Below are positions 1 to 6,033 of a DNA stretch of 20,162 nt, one piece after another (position 1 is the first letter of the stretch; every line of letters begins with the position of its first letter). The notes beneath the pieces were generated by a model. It saw only the letters and a program-made list of their open reading frames with translations. It did not search any database and was not told where the DNA came from. The stretch lies in contig JASLIG010000039.1 of the NCBI GenBank assembly GCA_030152805.1, forward strand, positions 1 to 20,162, written 5' to 3'. Origin of the DNA: Solirubrobacterales bacterium (GTDB lineage: Bacteria > Actinomycetota > Thermoleophilia > Solirubrobacterales > 70-9). The translations under genes and the position numbers were made by a program.

Positions 1-389
1 GGGTAGTAGAAGAGCGCCGCGGACGCGAGTTCGCGGTCCTTGCCGACCTTTTCCTTGAACTGGGTCATGCGGTTGAGGTCGCCGTGGGCGGTGACCGAGG
101 AGAGCAGCCAGGTCAGCTCGGTGTGCTCGGGCACGTCGGACTGGCGGAAGAGGATGCAGCGCTCGGGGTCGAGGCCGGCGGCGAGCAGGATCGCGGTCGT
201 GTCGTAGACGCGCTCCCGCAGTTCGACCGGGTCGTAGGGGACCGAGATCGCGTGCAGGTCGACGATGCAGAAGATCGCCGGCTCGCCGCGCTCCTGGCCC
301 TCGACGTACTGGCGGATCGCGCCGATGTAGTTGCCGAGGTGCTTGCGGCCGGTGGGTTGGATCCCCGAGAAGACGATCGGTTTCGTCAT
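1..389 (-). CDS. trpS: Tryptophanyl-tRNA synthetase, copy 1 (N-terminal part, cut by window edge)
   Basis: This would charge tRNA-Trp with tryptophan in the cytoplasm. Only the first 129 codons are visible, read leftwards from ATG at 389. The rest lies outside the window. The visible part covers the start of the class I Rossmann fold, with the HIGH-like motif TGRKHLGNY at residues 13-21 and the downstream FRQSDV and HGDLNRM segments. It aligns without gaps to the trpS copy starting at 528, and I count 112 identical residues of 129. There is no internal stop, so it looks functional. The two copies point away from each other and share upstream sequence, which indicates an inverted duplication. 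A TAGGCT box lies 7 nt before the ATG and there is no Shine-Dalgarno site. Family identity is near certain. Which copy is the housekeeping enzyme cannot be told. Confidence 0.95.
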   Translation of the reverse strand, partial: MTKPIVFSGIQPTGRKHLGNYIGAIRQYVEGQERGEPAIFCIVDLHAISVPYDPVELRERVYDTTAILLAAGLDPERCILFRQSDVPEHTELTWLLSSVTAHGDLNRMTQFKEKVGKDRELASAALFYY

Positions 390-396
390 CCCGCGG

Positions 397-402
397 AGCC
401 TA
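397..402 (-). promoter_or_regulatory. Putative -10 box (TAGGCT) of trpS copy 1
   Basis: On the minus strand TAGGCT lies 7 nt before the ATG at 389. The same hexamer sits 6-8 nt before the starts of the other trpS copy, aroF and metK. The spacing implies transcription starting at or next to the start codon, giving a leaderless mRNA. No convincing -35 element was found. Confidence 0.5.
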
Positions 403-410
403 TGCCAGGG

Positions 411-505
411 GCCAGGGGCGGGCGCCCCTCGAACGGGCGGATACTCAAAGTCGTTGCGCTAATTAGCGCAACGACTTGTCCGGGCGAGAGGCGCCCGTCC
501 CTGGC
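411..505. repeat. Inverted repeat between the two trpS genes, with a 30-bp perfect palindrome at its centre
   Basis: Positions 448-477 form a perfect palindrome. The left half is AAGTCGTTGCGCTAA (448-462) and the right half is its exact reverse complement (463-477). Outside it, 411-431 matches the reverse complement of 485-505 at 19 of 21 positions. The two sides differ mainly by an indel of about 9 nt between the blocks (432-447 against 478-484). The symmetry continues into the two TAGGCT boxes and genes. It is best read as the junction of an inverted duplication. The core may also act as a dimeric-repressor operator or a cruciform shared by both promoters. Confidence 0.85.
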
Positions 506-514
506 GCTCTGAAT

Positions 515-520
515 TAGGCT
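515..520 (+). promoter_or_regulatory. Putative -10 box (TAGGCT) of trpS copy 2
   Basis: TAGGCT lies 7 nt before the GTG at 528, mirroring the box before copy 1. The 7 nt between (GCCCCCC) hold no Shine-Dalgarno sequence, so a leaderless transcript is likely. No clear -35 element is seen at the usual distance. Confidence 0.5.
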
Positions 521-527
521 GCCCCCC

Positions 528-1523
528 GTGAGCGCACCCATCGTCTTCTCGGGGATTCAACCCACCGGCCGCAAGCACCTCGGCAACTACCTCGGCGCGA
601 TCCGCCAGTACGTAGAGGGACAGGACCGCGGCGACCCGGCGATCTTCTGCATCGTCGACCTGCACGCGATCTCGGTCGCCTACGACCCGGCCGAGCTGCG
701 CCAGCGCGTCCACGACACGACCGCGATTCTGCTCGCCGCCGGCCTCGACCCCGAGCGCTGCATCCTCTTCCGCCAGTCCGACGTGCTCGAGCACAGCGAG
801 CTGACCTGGCTGCTCTCCGCCGTCACCTCCCACGGCGACCTCAACCGCATGCACCAGTTCAAGGAAAAGACTGGTAAACAGCGTGAGCTGGCCTCGGCTG
901 CGCTCTTCTTCTACCCGGTGCTGATGGCCGCCGACGTGCTCGCCTACCGGGCGACCGAGGTGCCGGTTGGCGACGACCAGCGCCAGCACGTCGAGCTGAT
1001 GCGCGAGATCGCCCGCCGCTTCAACGAGCGCTTCGGAGAGACCCTGGTCGTGCCGGAGATACGCATTCCCGAGGTGGGTGCCCGGATCATGGACCTGCAG
1101 GAGCCGGAGCGGAAGATGTCGACCACCGGCGGGACCGAGGCCGGCACCGTGCTCGTGCTCGATGAGCCCGCGGCGATCCGAAAGAAGTTCGGCAGCGCCG
1201 TCACCGACTCCGGCCGCGAGGTGCGCCGGGCGCCCGACAAGGCCGGCATCACCAACCTGATCGACGTCTACGCGGTCGCCCGCAATGCCGACCCGGTGGC
1301 GGTCGAGCGCGAGTTCGAGGGTGCCGGCTACGGCGACTTCAAGGTGGCCGTGGCGGAGGCGGTCGTCGACTACCTCGCTCCGGTCCGCGAGCGCTATGCC
1401 GAGCTGCGCCCCGACCGAGACGCGCTCGAGGCGACCCTTGCTGCCGGCGCGGAGAAGGCCCGCGCGATCGCCGCACCGACCGTCGCCGACGTCCGCGAGC
1501 GCATGGGTTTCGGCCCCGCCTAA
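528..1523 (+). CDS. trpS: Tryptophanyl-tRNA synthetase, copy 2
   Basis: This enzyme activates tryptophan with ATP and loads it on tRNA-Trp. The 331-residue product has the usual length for bacterial TrpRS. It carries the HIGH-like TGRKHLGNY at residues 13-21 and the KMSKS-equivalent KMSTT at 196-200 inside KMSTTGGTEAGTV. The KMSTTGG form is the one I associate with actinobacterial enzymes. The GTG start is supported by exact alignment with the N-terminus of the divergent copy and by the TAGGCT box 7 nt upstream. The gene stands alone: its neighbour to the left is the head-to-head copy, and to the right a convergent secreted-protein gene whose stop is 27 bp away. Some actinobacteria carry a second TrpRS linked to inhibitor resistance. 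Whether that holds here is unknown. Confidence 0.97.
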   Translation: MSAPIVFSGIQPTGRKHLGNYLGAIRQYVEGQDRGDPAIFCIVDLHAISVAYDPAELRQRVHDTTAILLAAGLDPERCILFRQSDVLEHSELTWLLSAVTSHGDLNRMHQFKEKTGKQRELASAALFFYPVLMAADVLAYRATEVPVGDDQRQHVELMREIARRFNERFGETLVVPEIRIPEVGARIMDLQEPERKMSTTGGTEAGTVLVLDEPAAIRKKFGSAVTDSGREVRRAPDKAGITNLIDVYAVARNADPVAVEREFEGAGYGDFKVAVAEAVVDYLAPVRERYAELRPDRDALEATLAAGAEKARAIAAPTVADVRERMGFGPA

Positions 1524-1550
1524 GCTGGGTTCGACGATTTTGCAGCGCCG

Positions 1551-2252
1551 CTACCCGTGTTGGACTGAGACCAGGGCGTTTCGCTCGTTTTGGCCCTTGA
1601 CCGACTGCTCTAGCACCATGCCGATCCCCTTGACGTAGAGCTTGTGGTCGACGACGTCCGGCTCGAGCCGAGTCCACTCCCTGGTTAGGAGCGCCCGCTC
1701 CGACACCACCGCCGGCGTGTGGACATCCGCGCTGAGGCCGAGGACGCGGAAGCGGTCCTCGGCGTGCCCCCGGTAGAGCTCCTGCAGGCCGGTCTGTCCG
1801 CGGTGGGGATGGGCGGGCATGAAGACCCCGGCGCGGGCGCCGTGCACCCCCGCCTGCCAGCTTCCCTCTGTCGTCACGACGCCACCGCTCCGGCCCAGCT
1901 CGGCCGTGGTCTCGCCGAAGTACCAGACGTTGCCGGCCCTGTCCTGGGCGTACCAGTCCTGGGTCCGCTCCCGGAGCCGGTCGCGCAGGTAGAGCCGATC
2001 GCGGACGACGGTGCATGAGACCCCTTCGATCGTCCTCGTCGCTGCCGTCACCGTGACGACGTCGCGTGAGGGCTGGTCGTCCTTCACCCCGCGGTAGACG
2101 TAGGTGGTGCCGGGTCGGAGCGGGAACCACGGGTTGTCGACCCTGGCGACGAACCCGGCCGGTCCTGGGTGCTGGCTCGGCAACGCCGGGCTCGAGGAGG
2201 GCCCCAGGACCGCTGCGAGGGCGGCAGCTGCAAGCGACAGGATCAGCTTCAT
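1551..2252 (-). CDS. Secreted protein of unknown function
   Basis: I do not recognise a named family with assigned function. The 233-residue product begins with Met-Lys and a hydrophobic alanine/leucine stretch (about residues 3-17). This is followed by a Ser/Pro-rich segment, typical of a Sec signal peptide. There is no lipobox cysteine, so it is probably released or loosely attached rather than a lipoprotein. The mature part contains the phrases NPWFPLRPGTTYVYRG, WYAQDRAGNVWYFGE, EGSWQAG and KGIGMVLEQ, which suggest a beta-rich extracytoplasmic domain. Similar phrases occur in uncharacterised secreted proteins of other bacteria, from memory only. It is convergent with trpS and divergent from scpA. 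A TAACGT box about 12 nt upstream of the ATG may be its -10. Confidence is high that it is a gene and low on function. Confidence 0.85.
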   Translation of the reverse strand: MKLILSLAAAALAAVLGPSSSPALPSQHPGPAGFVARVDNPWFPLRPGTTYVYRGVKDDQPSRDVVTVTAATRTIEGVSCTVVRDRLYLRDRLRERTQDWYAQDRAGNVWYFGETTAELGRSGGVVTTEGSWQAGVHGARAGVFMPAHPHRGQTGLQELYRGHAEDRFRVLGLSADVHTPAVVSERALLTREWTRLEPDVVDHKLYVKGIGMVLEQSVKGQNERNALVSVQHG

Positions 2253-2308
2253 CTGCCAGCTGTCACGTTACTCCTGCGCCCTCGCGGGACCCCGTCCCTG
2301 ATACGACC

Positions 2309-2314
2309 TAGTCT
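2309..2314 (+). promoter_or_regulatory. Putative -10 box (TAGTCT) of scpA
   Basis: TAGTCT ends 8 nt before the ATG at 2323, or 5 nt before the alternative TTG at 2320. No Shine-Dalgarno sequence lies between. The pattern matches the other apparently leaderless starts in this window. Confidence 0.4.
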
Positions 2315-2322
2315 GTGCCTTG

Positions 2323-3051
2323 ATGACCGTCGCCGAGCTGGACCTCGACCTCGACGTCTTCGCCGGTCCCTTCGACCTGCTGATGGCGGTGGTGCTGCGC
2401 GAGGAGGTCAGCCTGCTCGAGGTCGAGCTGGCCGAGGTCGTCGTCGCCTACGTCGAGCACCTCGAGCGCGAGGAGGAGTTGGAGCTCGACGTGGCGACCG
2501 AGTTCCTCGTCCTGATCGCGGCGCTCCTGGAGCTGAAGTCGCGGCTGCTGCTGCCGGGAGAAGAGGAGCTCGAGGACGTGACTCCCGAGGAGGCAGTCGA
2601 GGAGCTGCTGGCGCGGCTACTCGAGTACCGCCGCTACCGCGACGCCGCCAAGGTGCTCGAGGAGCGCTTCGAGGTGGCGCGGGGTTACCTCTACCGCTCG
2701 GCGCCGCTGCCGCCCGAGCTGCGTCAGGTGGCGCTGGAGGCGGCGACCGCCGTATATGAGCCGGAACGGCTCGGCGCCGCCCTCGGCGACCTGCTGACCG
2801 AGCCGCCGGAGCTGAACATCGACCACATCCGCCCGACCGTCTCGCTGCAGAAGAGGCTCGGCGTCCTGCGCGAGGCGCTGCGCGCCCACGCCAGCATCGA
2901 CTTCGACGAGCAGTTCGGCGGCGAGGACCGGCTCACCCAGGCGGTGACGCTCTTCGCCCTGCTCGAGATGTACCGCAAAGGCGAGGCCACCTGGGAGCAG
3001 TCCAAGCCCTTCGGCCCGATCGAGATCCGCATCAAGGAGGATGTCTCATGA
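2323..3051 (+). CDS. scpA: Segregation and condensation protein A (kleisin subunit of SMC-ScpAB)
   Basis: ScpA is the kleisin that bridges the SMC heads and, with ScpB, forms the condensin that compacts and segregates the nucleoid. The N-terminus holds the hallmark FAGPFDLLMAVVLREEVSLLEV (the family's F-GPLDLLL-LI motif), residues about 13-34. It is followed by a very acidic helical region rich in Glu and Leu, and a C-terminal winged-helix part ending in EIRIKEDVS. The length of 242 residues is typical. I chose ATG 2323 over TTG 2320 because it follows the -10-like box at the spacing seen elsewhere. Its stop overlaps the start of a 7-codon ORF that leads into scpB, and a strong AAGGAGG at 3034-3040 lies within its last codons. 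Confidence 0.95.
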   Translation: MTVAELDLDLDVFAGPFDLLMAVVLREEVSLLEVELAEVVVAYVEHLEREEELELDVATEFLVLIAALLELKSRLLLPGEEELEDVTPEEAVEELLARLLEYRRYRDAAKVLEERFEVARGYLYRSAPLPPELRQVALEAATAVYEPERLGAALGDLLTEPPELNIDHIRPTVSLQKRLGVLREALRAHASIDFDEQFGGEDRLTQAVTLFALLEMYRKGEATWEQSKPFGPIEIRIKEDVS

Positions 3052-3071
3052 ACCGTAGGTGGTGCGCGTGA
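3048..3071 (+). other. Possible 7-codon bridge ORF coupling scpA to scpB
   Basis: ATG at 3048 overlaps the scpA stop (ATGA) and opens a frame reading MNRRWCA. Its TGA stop (3069-3071) overlaps the GTG start of scpB at 3068 (GTGA). A canonical AAGGAGG at 3034-3040 sits 7 nt before this ATG, whereas the scpB starts have only a weak AGGTGG. Ribosomes could start here, stop, and restart on scpB, fixing the ratio of the two proteins. The frame is short and its existence as a translated unit is inference. Confidence 0.35.
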
Positions 3072-3640
3072 GCGACCTGGCCCGCACGGTCGAGGCGCTG
3101 CTCTTCCTCTCGCCACAGCCCGTCTCGACCGCCGACCTCGCCGAGGCGAGCGAGGCGAGCGAGGGGCAGATCGAGGAGGCGGTCGAGCTGCTGCGGGAGG
3201 ACCTCGCCGAGGGCCGGCGCGGCGTCGTCCTGCGCGAGGTCGCCGGCGGCTTCGCCCTGGCCAGCGATCCGGCCAGCGAGGCCGCCGCCCGCCGCCTGCT
3301 CGCCAAACCGCGCACCCCGCCGCTGACCCAGGCGCAGGCCGAGACGCTGGCGATCGTCGCCTACCTGCAGCCGGTTACGCGGCCCGAGGTCGCCCGCATC
3401 CGCGGCGTCACCTCCGAGTCGGCGGTGCAGACGCTGGCCGAGCGGGGGCTGATCGAGGAGTCGGGACGCTCGCAATTCGGCGCCGCGATCTTCAAGACGA
3501 CGGAGTTGTTCGAGCGGCTCTTTGGACTCGCCGGGTTGGACGCGCTGCCCGATCCCTCGAAGTTCGATCCGACGCCCGACGATGAGCGGGAGCTGCGGGA
3601 ACGGCTCCTCAAGGCGGGGGATCAACGATCGCAACCCTGA
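3068..3640 (+). CDS. scpB: Segregation and condensation protein B
   Basis: ScpB dimerises and binds ScpA to complete the SMC-ScpAB condensin. The product of about 190 residues begins with the typical SDLARTVEALLFLSPQPVS. It contains the first winged helix (about residues 1-80), then the conserved segment LTQAQAETLAIVAYLQPVTRPEVARIRGV around residues 82-110, and the second winged helix with the family phrase L.ERGLIEE.GR and a TTELFERLFGL segment. GTG codons at 3059, 3062 and 3068 are all in frame. I prefer 3068, which overlaps the stop of the 7-codon bridge ORF. The gene follows scpA directly, the usual order. A strong hairpin begins 9 nt after its stop, so transcription may be attenuated before rluB. 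Confidence 0.95.
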   Translation: MSDLARTVEALLFLSPQPVSTADLAEASEASEGQIEEAVELLREDLAEGRRGVVLREVAGGFALASDPASEAAARRLLAKPRTPPLTQAQAETLAIVAYLQPVTRPEVARIRGVTSESAVQTLAERGLIEESGRSQFGAAIFKTTELFERLFGLAGLDALPDPSKFDPTPDDERELRERLLKAGDQRSQP

Positions 3641-3649
3641 GGCGGGTGA

Positions 3650-3713
3650 AGGTCCGGGGGATGTCCCGACGGAGCAACAGCGGGGAGGCTCCGTCGGGAC
3701 ATCCCCCGGACCT
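3650..3713. repeat. Hairpin with 26-bp perfect arms between scpB and rluB
   Basis: The left arm 3650-3675 begins AGGTCCGGGGGATGTCCCGA. The right arm 3688-3713 is its exact reverse complement over 26 bp. The 12-nt loop (AACAGCGGGGAG) lies between. Weak extra pairing (GTGAAG against CTTCAC) continues outside with a 2-nt offset. There is no U-tract. It could be a terminator or attenuator of scpAB, or a REP-like dispersed element. It ends 9 nt before the rluB GTG. Confidence 0.85.
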
Positions 3714-3722
3714 CTTCACGGC

Positions 3723-4418
3723 GTGAGGCTCGCGAAGTTCCTCGCTCACGGGGGAGTCGCTTCGCGGCGGAAAGCTGAGGTGATCGTGGCCGCGGGAAGA
3801 GTGACGGTGGACGGAGAGGTCGTGACGGACCCGGCGAGGGATGTTGGAGCTTCAGATGATGTGCGGGTCGATGGGAGCTTGGTTGGGACGGAGGGGCGGG
3901 AGGTTTGGGTGGTGAACAAGCCGGCGGGGGTGGTCTCGACGGCGCGGGAGCCGGGGAAGCGGGCGGCTGTGGTCGAGTTGGTGGATTCGACGGCGCGGCT
4001 CTATCCGGTGGGGCGGCTCGATGCCGACTCGACCGGGTTGCTGCTGCTGACCAACGACGGGGAGCTGGCGAACCGGCTCACGCACCCTCGCTACGGCGTC
4101 GCCAAGGCCTACCGGGCGGAGCTGCGGCGGCCGCCCTCCGAGGCGGACCTGGGTCGCCTGGCGAAGGGGGTGGAGCTGGAGGATGGGATCACCGCGCCGG
4201 CCGAGGTGCGACGGCTCGGTGAGCGCGAGATCGAGATCGTCTTGCGCGAGGGCCGCAACCGCCAGGTGCGCCGCATGGCCGAGGCGGTGGGCAACCGCGT
4301 GGTCGCCCTGCGGCGCGTGCGCTTCGGCCCGGTCGAGCTGGGATCGCTGCCCGCGGGCGGCTCGCGCCGGCTCGACGAGGTTGAGGTCGGCCGGCTCTGG
4401 GAAGATTCCACTCGATGA
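3723..4418 (+). CDS. rluB: 23S rRNA pseudouridine synthase, RsuA/RluB family
   Basis: This enzyme isomerises a uridine of rRNA to pseudouridine during ribosome assembly. The 231-residue protein has an N-terminal S4 RNA-binding domain (VRLAKFLAHGGVASRRKAE, about residues 1-60). The catalytic domain holds the family signature GRLDADSTGLLLLTNDGEL, with the nucleophile Asp100. The later EGRNRQVRRM segment is also conserved. The frame is open upstream of 3723, but the S4 domain begins exactly at GTG 3723, and the upstream extension would read through the long hairpin. Roughly the first 100 codons favour G-ending and purine-rich codons, unlike the C-rich second half and the neighbours. The stop overlaps the aroH start (ATGA). 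RluB and RsuA cannot be separated with certainty, but the scpAB context favours RluB. Confidence 0.93.
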   Translation: MRLAKFLAHGGVASRRKAEVIVAAGRVTVDGEVVTDPARDVGASDDVRVDGSLVGTEGREVWVVNKPAGVVSTAREPGKRAAVVELVDSTARLYPVGRLDADSTGLLLLTNDGELANRLTHPRYGVAKAYRAELRRPPSEADLGRLAKGVELEDGITAPAEVRRLGEREIEIVLREGRNRQVRRMAEAVGNRVVALRRVRFGPVELGSLPAGGSRRLDEVEVGRLWEDSTR

Positions 4419-4789
4419 GCGAGGAGCGACTCTTCGCGGTCCGCGGGGCCGTCCAGGCCGACGCGAACGAGGCCGACGCGATCGTCGGCGCCACCGAGGA
4501 GCTGATGCGCGAGCTCCTCGACCGCAACGCGCTCAGCGCCGAGGCGATGGTCAGCTGCCTCTTCACCACCACCGGCGACCTCGATGCCGAGTTCCCGGCG
4601 GTCGCCGCGCGCCGCCTCGGCCTCGACGCCGTGCCGCTGATCTGCGCCCGCGAGATCGACGTGCCGGGGGCGATGCCGCGGGTGATCCGGGCGATGGTGC
4701 ACTACTACGCTCCGCCGAGCCACAAGCCCTCCCATGTCTATTTAGGAGCGACGCAGGAGCTGCGAGCAGACCTGCACGCGGCGCAGTAG
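4415..4789 (+). CDS. aroH: Chorismate mutase, AroH type
   Basis: It converts chorismate to prephenate, the branch point to phenylalanine and tyrosine. The 124-residue protein matches the monofunctional trimeric AroH class known from Bacillus subtilis, not the helical AroQ class. Residues equivalent to the Bacillus active site are visible: Arg10 (VRGAV), Phe60, Cys77 and Glu80 in ICAREIDV, Arg92 in VIRAM, and Tyr109 in HVYL. The family ending RADL is also present. Its ATG overlaps the rluB stop, so translation is probably coupled to rluB. The next gene, hisC, starts about 25 bp after its stop. With tyrA, aroA and DAHP synthase close by, it belongs to an aromatic amino acid cluster. Confidence 0.95.
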   Translation: MSEERLFAVRGAVQADANEADAIVGATEELMRELLDRNALSAEAMVSCLFTTTGDLDAEFPAVAARRLGLDAVPLICAREIDVPGAMPRVIRAMVHYYAPPSHKPSHVYLGATQELRADLHAAQ

Positions 4790-4802
4790 CCCGGCTCATC
4801 GG

Positions 4803-4808
4803 CACAAT
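4803..4808 (+). promoter_or_regulatory. Weak putative -10 box (CACAAT) of hisC
   Basis: CACAAT matches TATAAT at four of six positions and ends 6 nt before the ATG at 4815. No Shine-Dalgarno sequence is present. It is weaker than the other boxes, and hisC may instead be read from upstream. Confidence 0.25.
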
Positions 4809-4814
4809 GTGGCG

Positions 4815-5909
4815 ATGAGCGTCACCTTTGCCGAGAAGCTTGCCCGCATGCCGGGATACCAGGCCGGCGTGCCGACCGGCCAGGCGCCGGAGGCGATCGC
4901 CTCCGGCGGCATCGCCCAGCTCGCCTCCAACGAGTCACCGATGCCGCCGCACCCCAAGGTCGTCGAGGCGATCGCCGCCGCGGCGGCGGCGATGAACCGC
5001 TACCCCGACCCCGACGCGACGCTGCTGCGCCGCCGCATCGCCGAGCGCTTCGACACCGACCCCGCCCGCGTCGCGGTCGGCAACGGCTCCTGCGAGATCC
5101 TGCTCGCCGCGGCCGAGGCACTCTGCGAGCCGGGGGCGGAGATCCTCTACGCCTGGCCCGCTTTCTCGATGTACCCCTACCTGCCGGCGCTGACCGGGGC
5201 CCGCGAGGTCCGGGTGCCGCTCGGCGAGGGCGACGTCCACGACCTCGGGGCGATGGCGGCCGAGGTAACCGCCGCGACCCAGCTCGTCCTCGTCTGCAAC
5301 CCCAACAACCCGACCGCCACGCACGTGCCCGCGGCCGAGGTCGCCGCTTTCTGCGAGGGCCTCCCCGGCCACGTCACCGTGATCCTCGACGAGGCCTACG
5401 TCGAGTTCCAGACCCACGACGATCCCGACGCGAGCGTCGACCTGCTCGCCGACCTCCCCAACCTGGTCGTGCTGCGCACCTTCAGCAAGGTCTACGGCCT
5501 GGCCGGCCTGCGGGTCGGCTATGCGCTCGGCTCGCCGAAGTTCCGCGCCGCGGTCGACGCCGTGCGCCAGCCGTTCAGCGTCAACGCCCTCGCCCAGGCC
5601 GCGGGCGCCGAGGCGATCCTGCACCAGGACGACGTGAGCGGGCGCGTCGAGAGCACGGTCGCCGAGCGCCTCCGCGTCGAGGAGGGCCTGCGCGAACTCG
5701 GGCTCGCCACCTCCGAGACCCACGCCAACTTCTCCTGGATCGACCTCGGCGACGCCGCGGAGGCCGACGTCGTCGCCGGCCTCGCAGATCGGCAGATCGC
5801 TGTCCGTCCCGGCACGCCGCTGGGCGACCCTGGCCACATCCGTGTGTCCTACGGCAGCGCAGCCGAGGACGATCGTTTCCTCGCCGCGCTGGGCGTAGTC
5901 CTCGACTAA
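4815..5909 (+). CDS. hisC: Histidinol-phosphate / aromatic amino acid aminotransferase (PLP, class I/II)
   Basis: This is a PLP-dependent transaminase of fold type I. The 364-residue product has LASNESPMPPHP (residues 37-48), the cofactor-binding CNPNNPTAT (161-169), LDEAYVEF (191-198), the Schiff-base lysine Lys225 in TFSKVYGLAGLRVGY, and a C-terminal HIRVSYG with the substrate-binding arginine. HisC-family members transaminate histidinol phosphate, and some act on phenylpyruvate or 4-hydroxyphenylpyruvate. Lying between chorismate mutase and DAHP synthase/prephenate dehydrogenase, an aromatic role (last step to Phe/Tyr) is plausible. No other his gene is in the window. I chose ATG 4815 over an in-frame GTG at 4809, since homologues begin near here and the -10-like box fits. 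Family certain, substrate uncertain. Confidence 0.92.
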   Translation: MSVTFAEKLARMPGYQAGVPTGQAPEAIASGGIAQLASNESPMPPHPKVVEAIAAAAAAMNRYPDPDATLLRRRIAERFDTDPARVAVGNGSCEILLAAAEALCEPGAEILYAWPAFSMYPYLPALTGAREVRVPLGEGDVHDLGAMAAEVTAATQLVLVCNPNNPTATHVPAAEVAAFCEGLPGHVTVILDEAYVEFQTHDDPDASVDLLADLPNLVVLRTFSKVYGLAGLRVGYALGSPKFRAAVDAVRQPFSVNALAQAAGAEAILHQDDVSGRVESTVAERLRVEEGLRELGLATSETHANFSWIDLGDAAEADVVAGLADRQIAVRPGTPLGDPGHIRVSYGSAAEDDRFLAALGVVLD

Positions 5910-5930
5910 CCCCGCGCCACCTGCTACAAA
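5902..5930 (+). promoter_or_regulatory. Putative promoter of the aromatic leader / DAHP synthase transcript
   Basis: TCGACT (5902-5907, four of six matches to TTGACA), a 17-nt spacer and TACAAA (5925-5930, four of six to TATAAT) lie at the end of hisC. A start near 5937-5941 would put the leader ORF GTG (5941) at or near the 5' end of the RNA. A purine-rich AGGGAAG also precedes the GTG. Confidence 0.4.
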
Positions 5931-5940
5931 GTCAGGGAAG

Positions 5941-6033
5941 GTGAAGCAATCAGCCGACACGACGAGCGTCTCCCGCGCCTCCGGCGCCGCGCTCGCCCAC
6001 GCGCGCTTCTCCTATTTCTGGCGATTTAGCTAG
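5941..6033 (+). CDS. Aromatic leader peptide (attenuator) upstream of DAHP synthase
   Basis: A 30-codon ORF starts at GTG 5941, next to a purine-rich AGGGAAG (5934-5940). It ends with codons for ...AHARFSYFWRFS before TAG at 6031-6033. Five of the last eight residues are aromatic: three Phe, one Tyr and one Trp. So all three end products of the pathway are represented, directly before the gene of the committed enzyme. Such runs are the hallmark of ribosome-mediated attenuation, in which ribosomes stall when the charged tRNA is scarce. Two stem-loops follow the stop codon. An aromatic leader peptide before a DAHP synthase gene has been described in Corynebacterium, from memory, so the principle is known. 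This instance, with Phe, Tyr and Trp in one run, looks like a broad sensor. Function is inferred from position and composition. Confidence 0.75.
   Translation: MKQSADTTSVSRASGAALAHARFSYFWRFS

Noticed and set aside
84..512. Open frame on the plus strand across trpS copy 1, similar to one on the minus strand across trpS copy 2 (459-989)
   Set aside because: They resemble each other only because they are antisense shadows of two homologous genes. High GC keeps these frames open.
1524..1550. Terminator between convergent trpS copy 2 and the secreted-protein gene
   Set aside because: No stable inverted repeat could be found in these 27 bp.
3522..3722. Upstream extension of the rluB frame
   Set aside because: It overlaps the scpB 3' end and reads through the long hairpin. 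The S4 domain starts exactly at GTG 3723.
4935..5960. Long minus-strand frame opposite hisC
   Set aside because: The sense strand encodes a complete aminotransferase with all motifs. The antisense translation is low-complexity Gly/Ala/Arg/Val.
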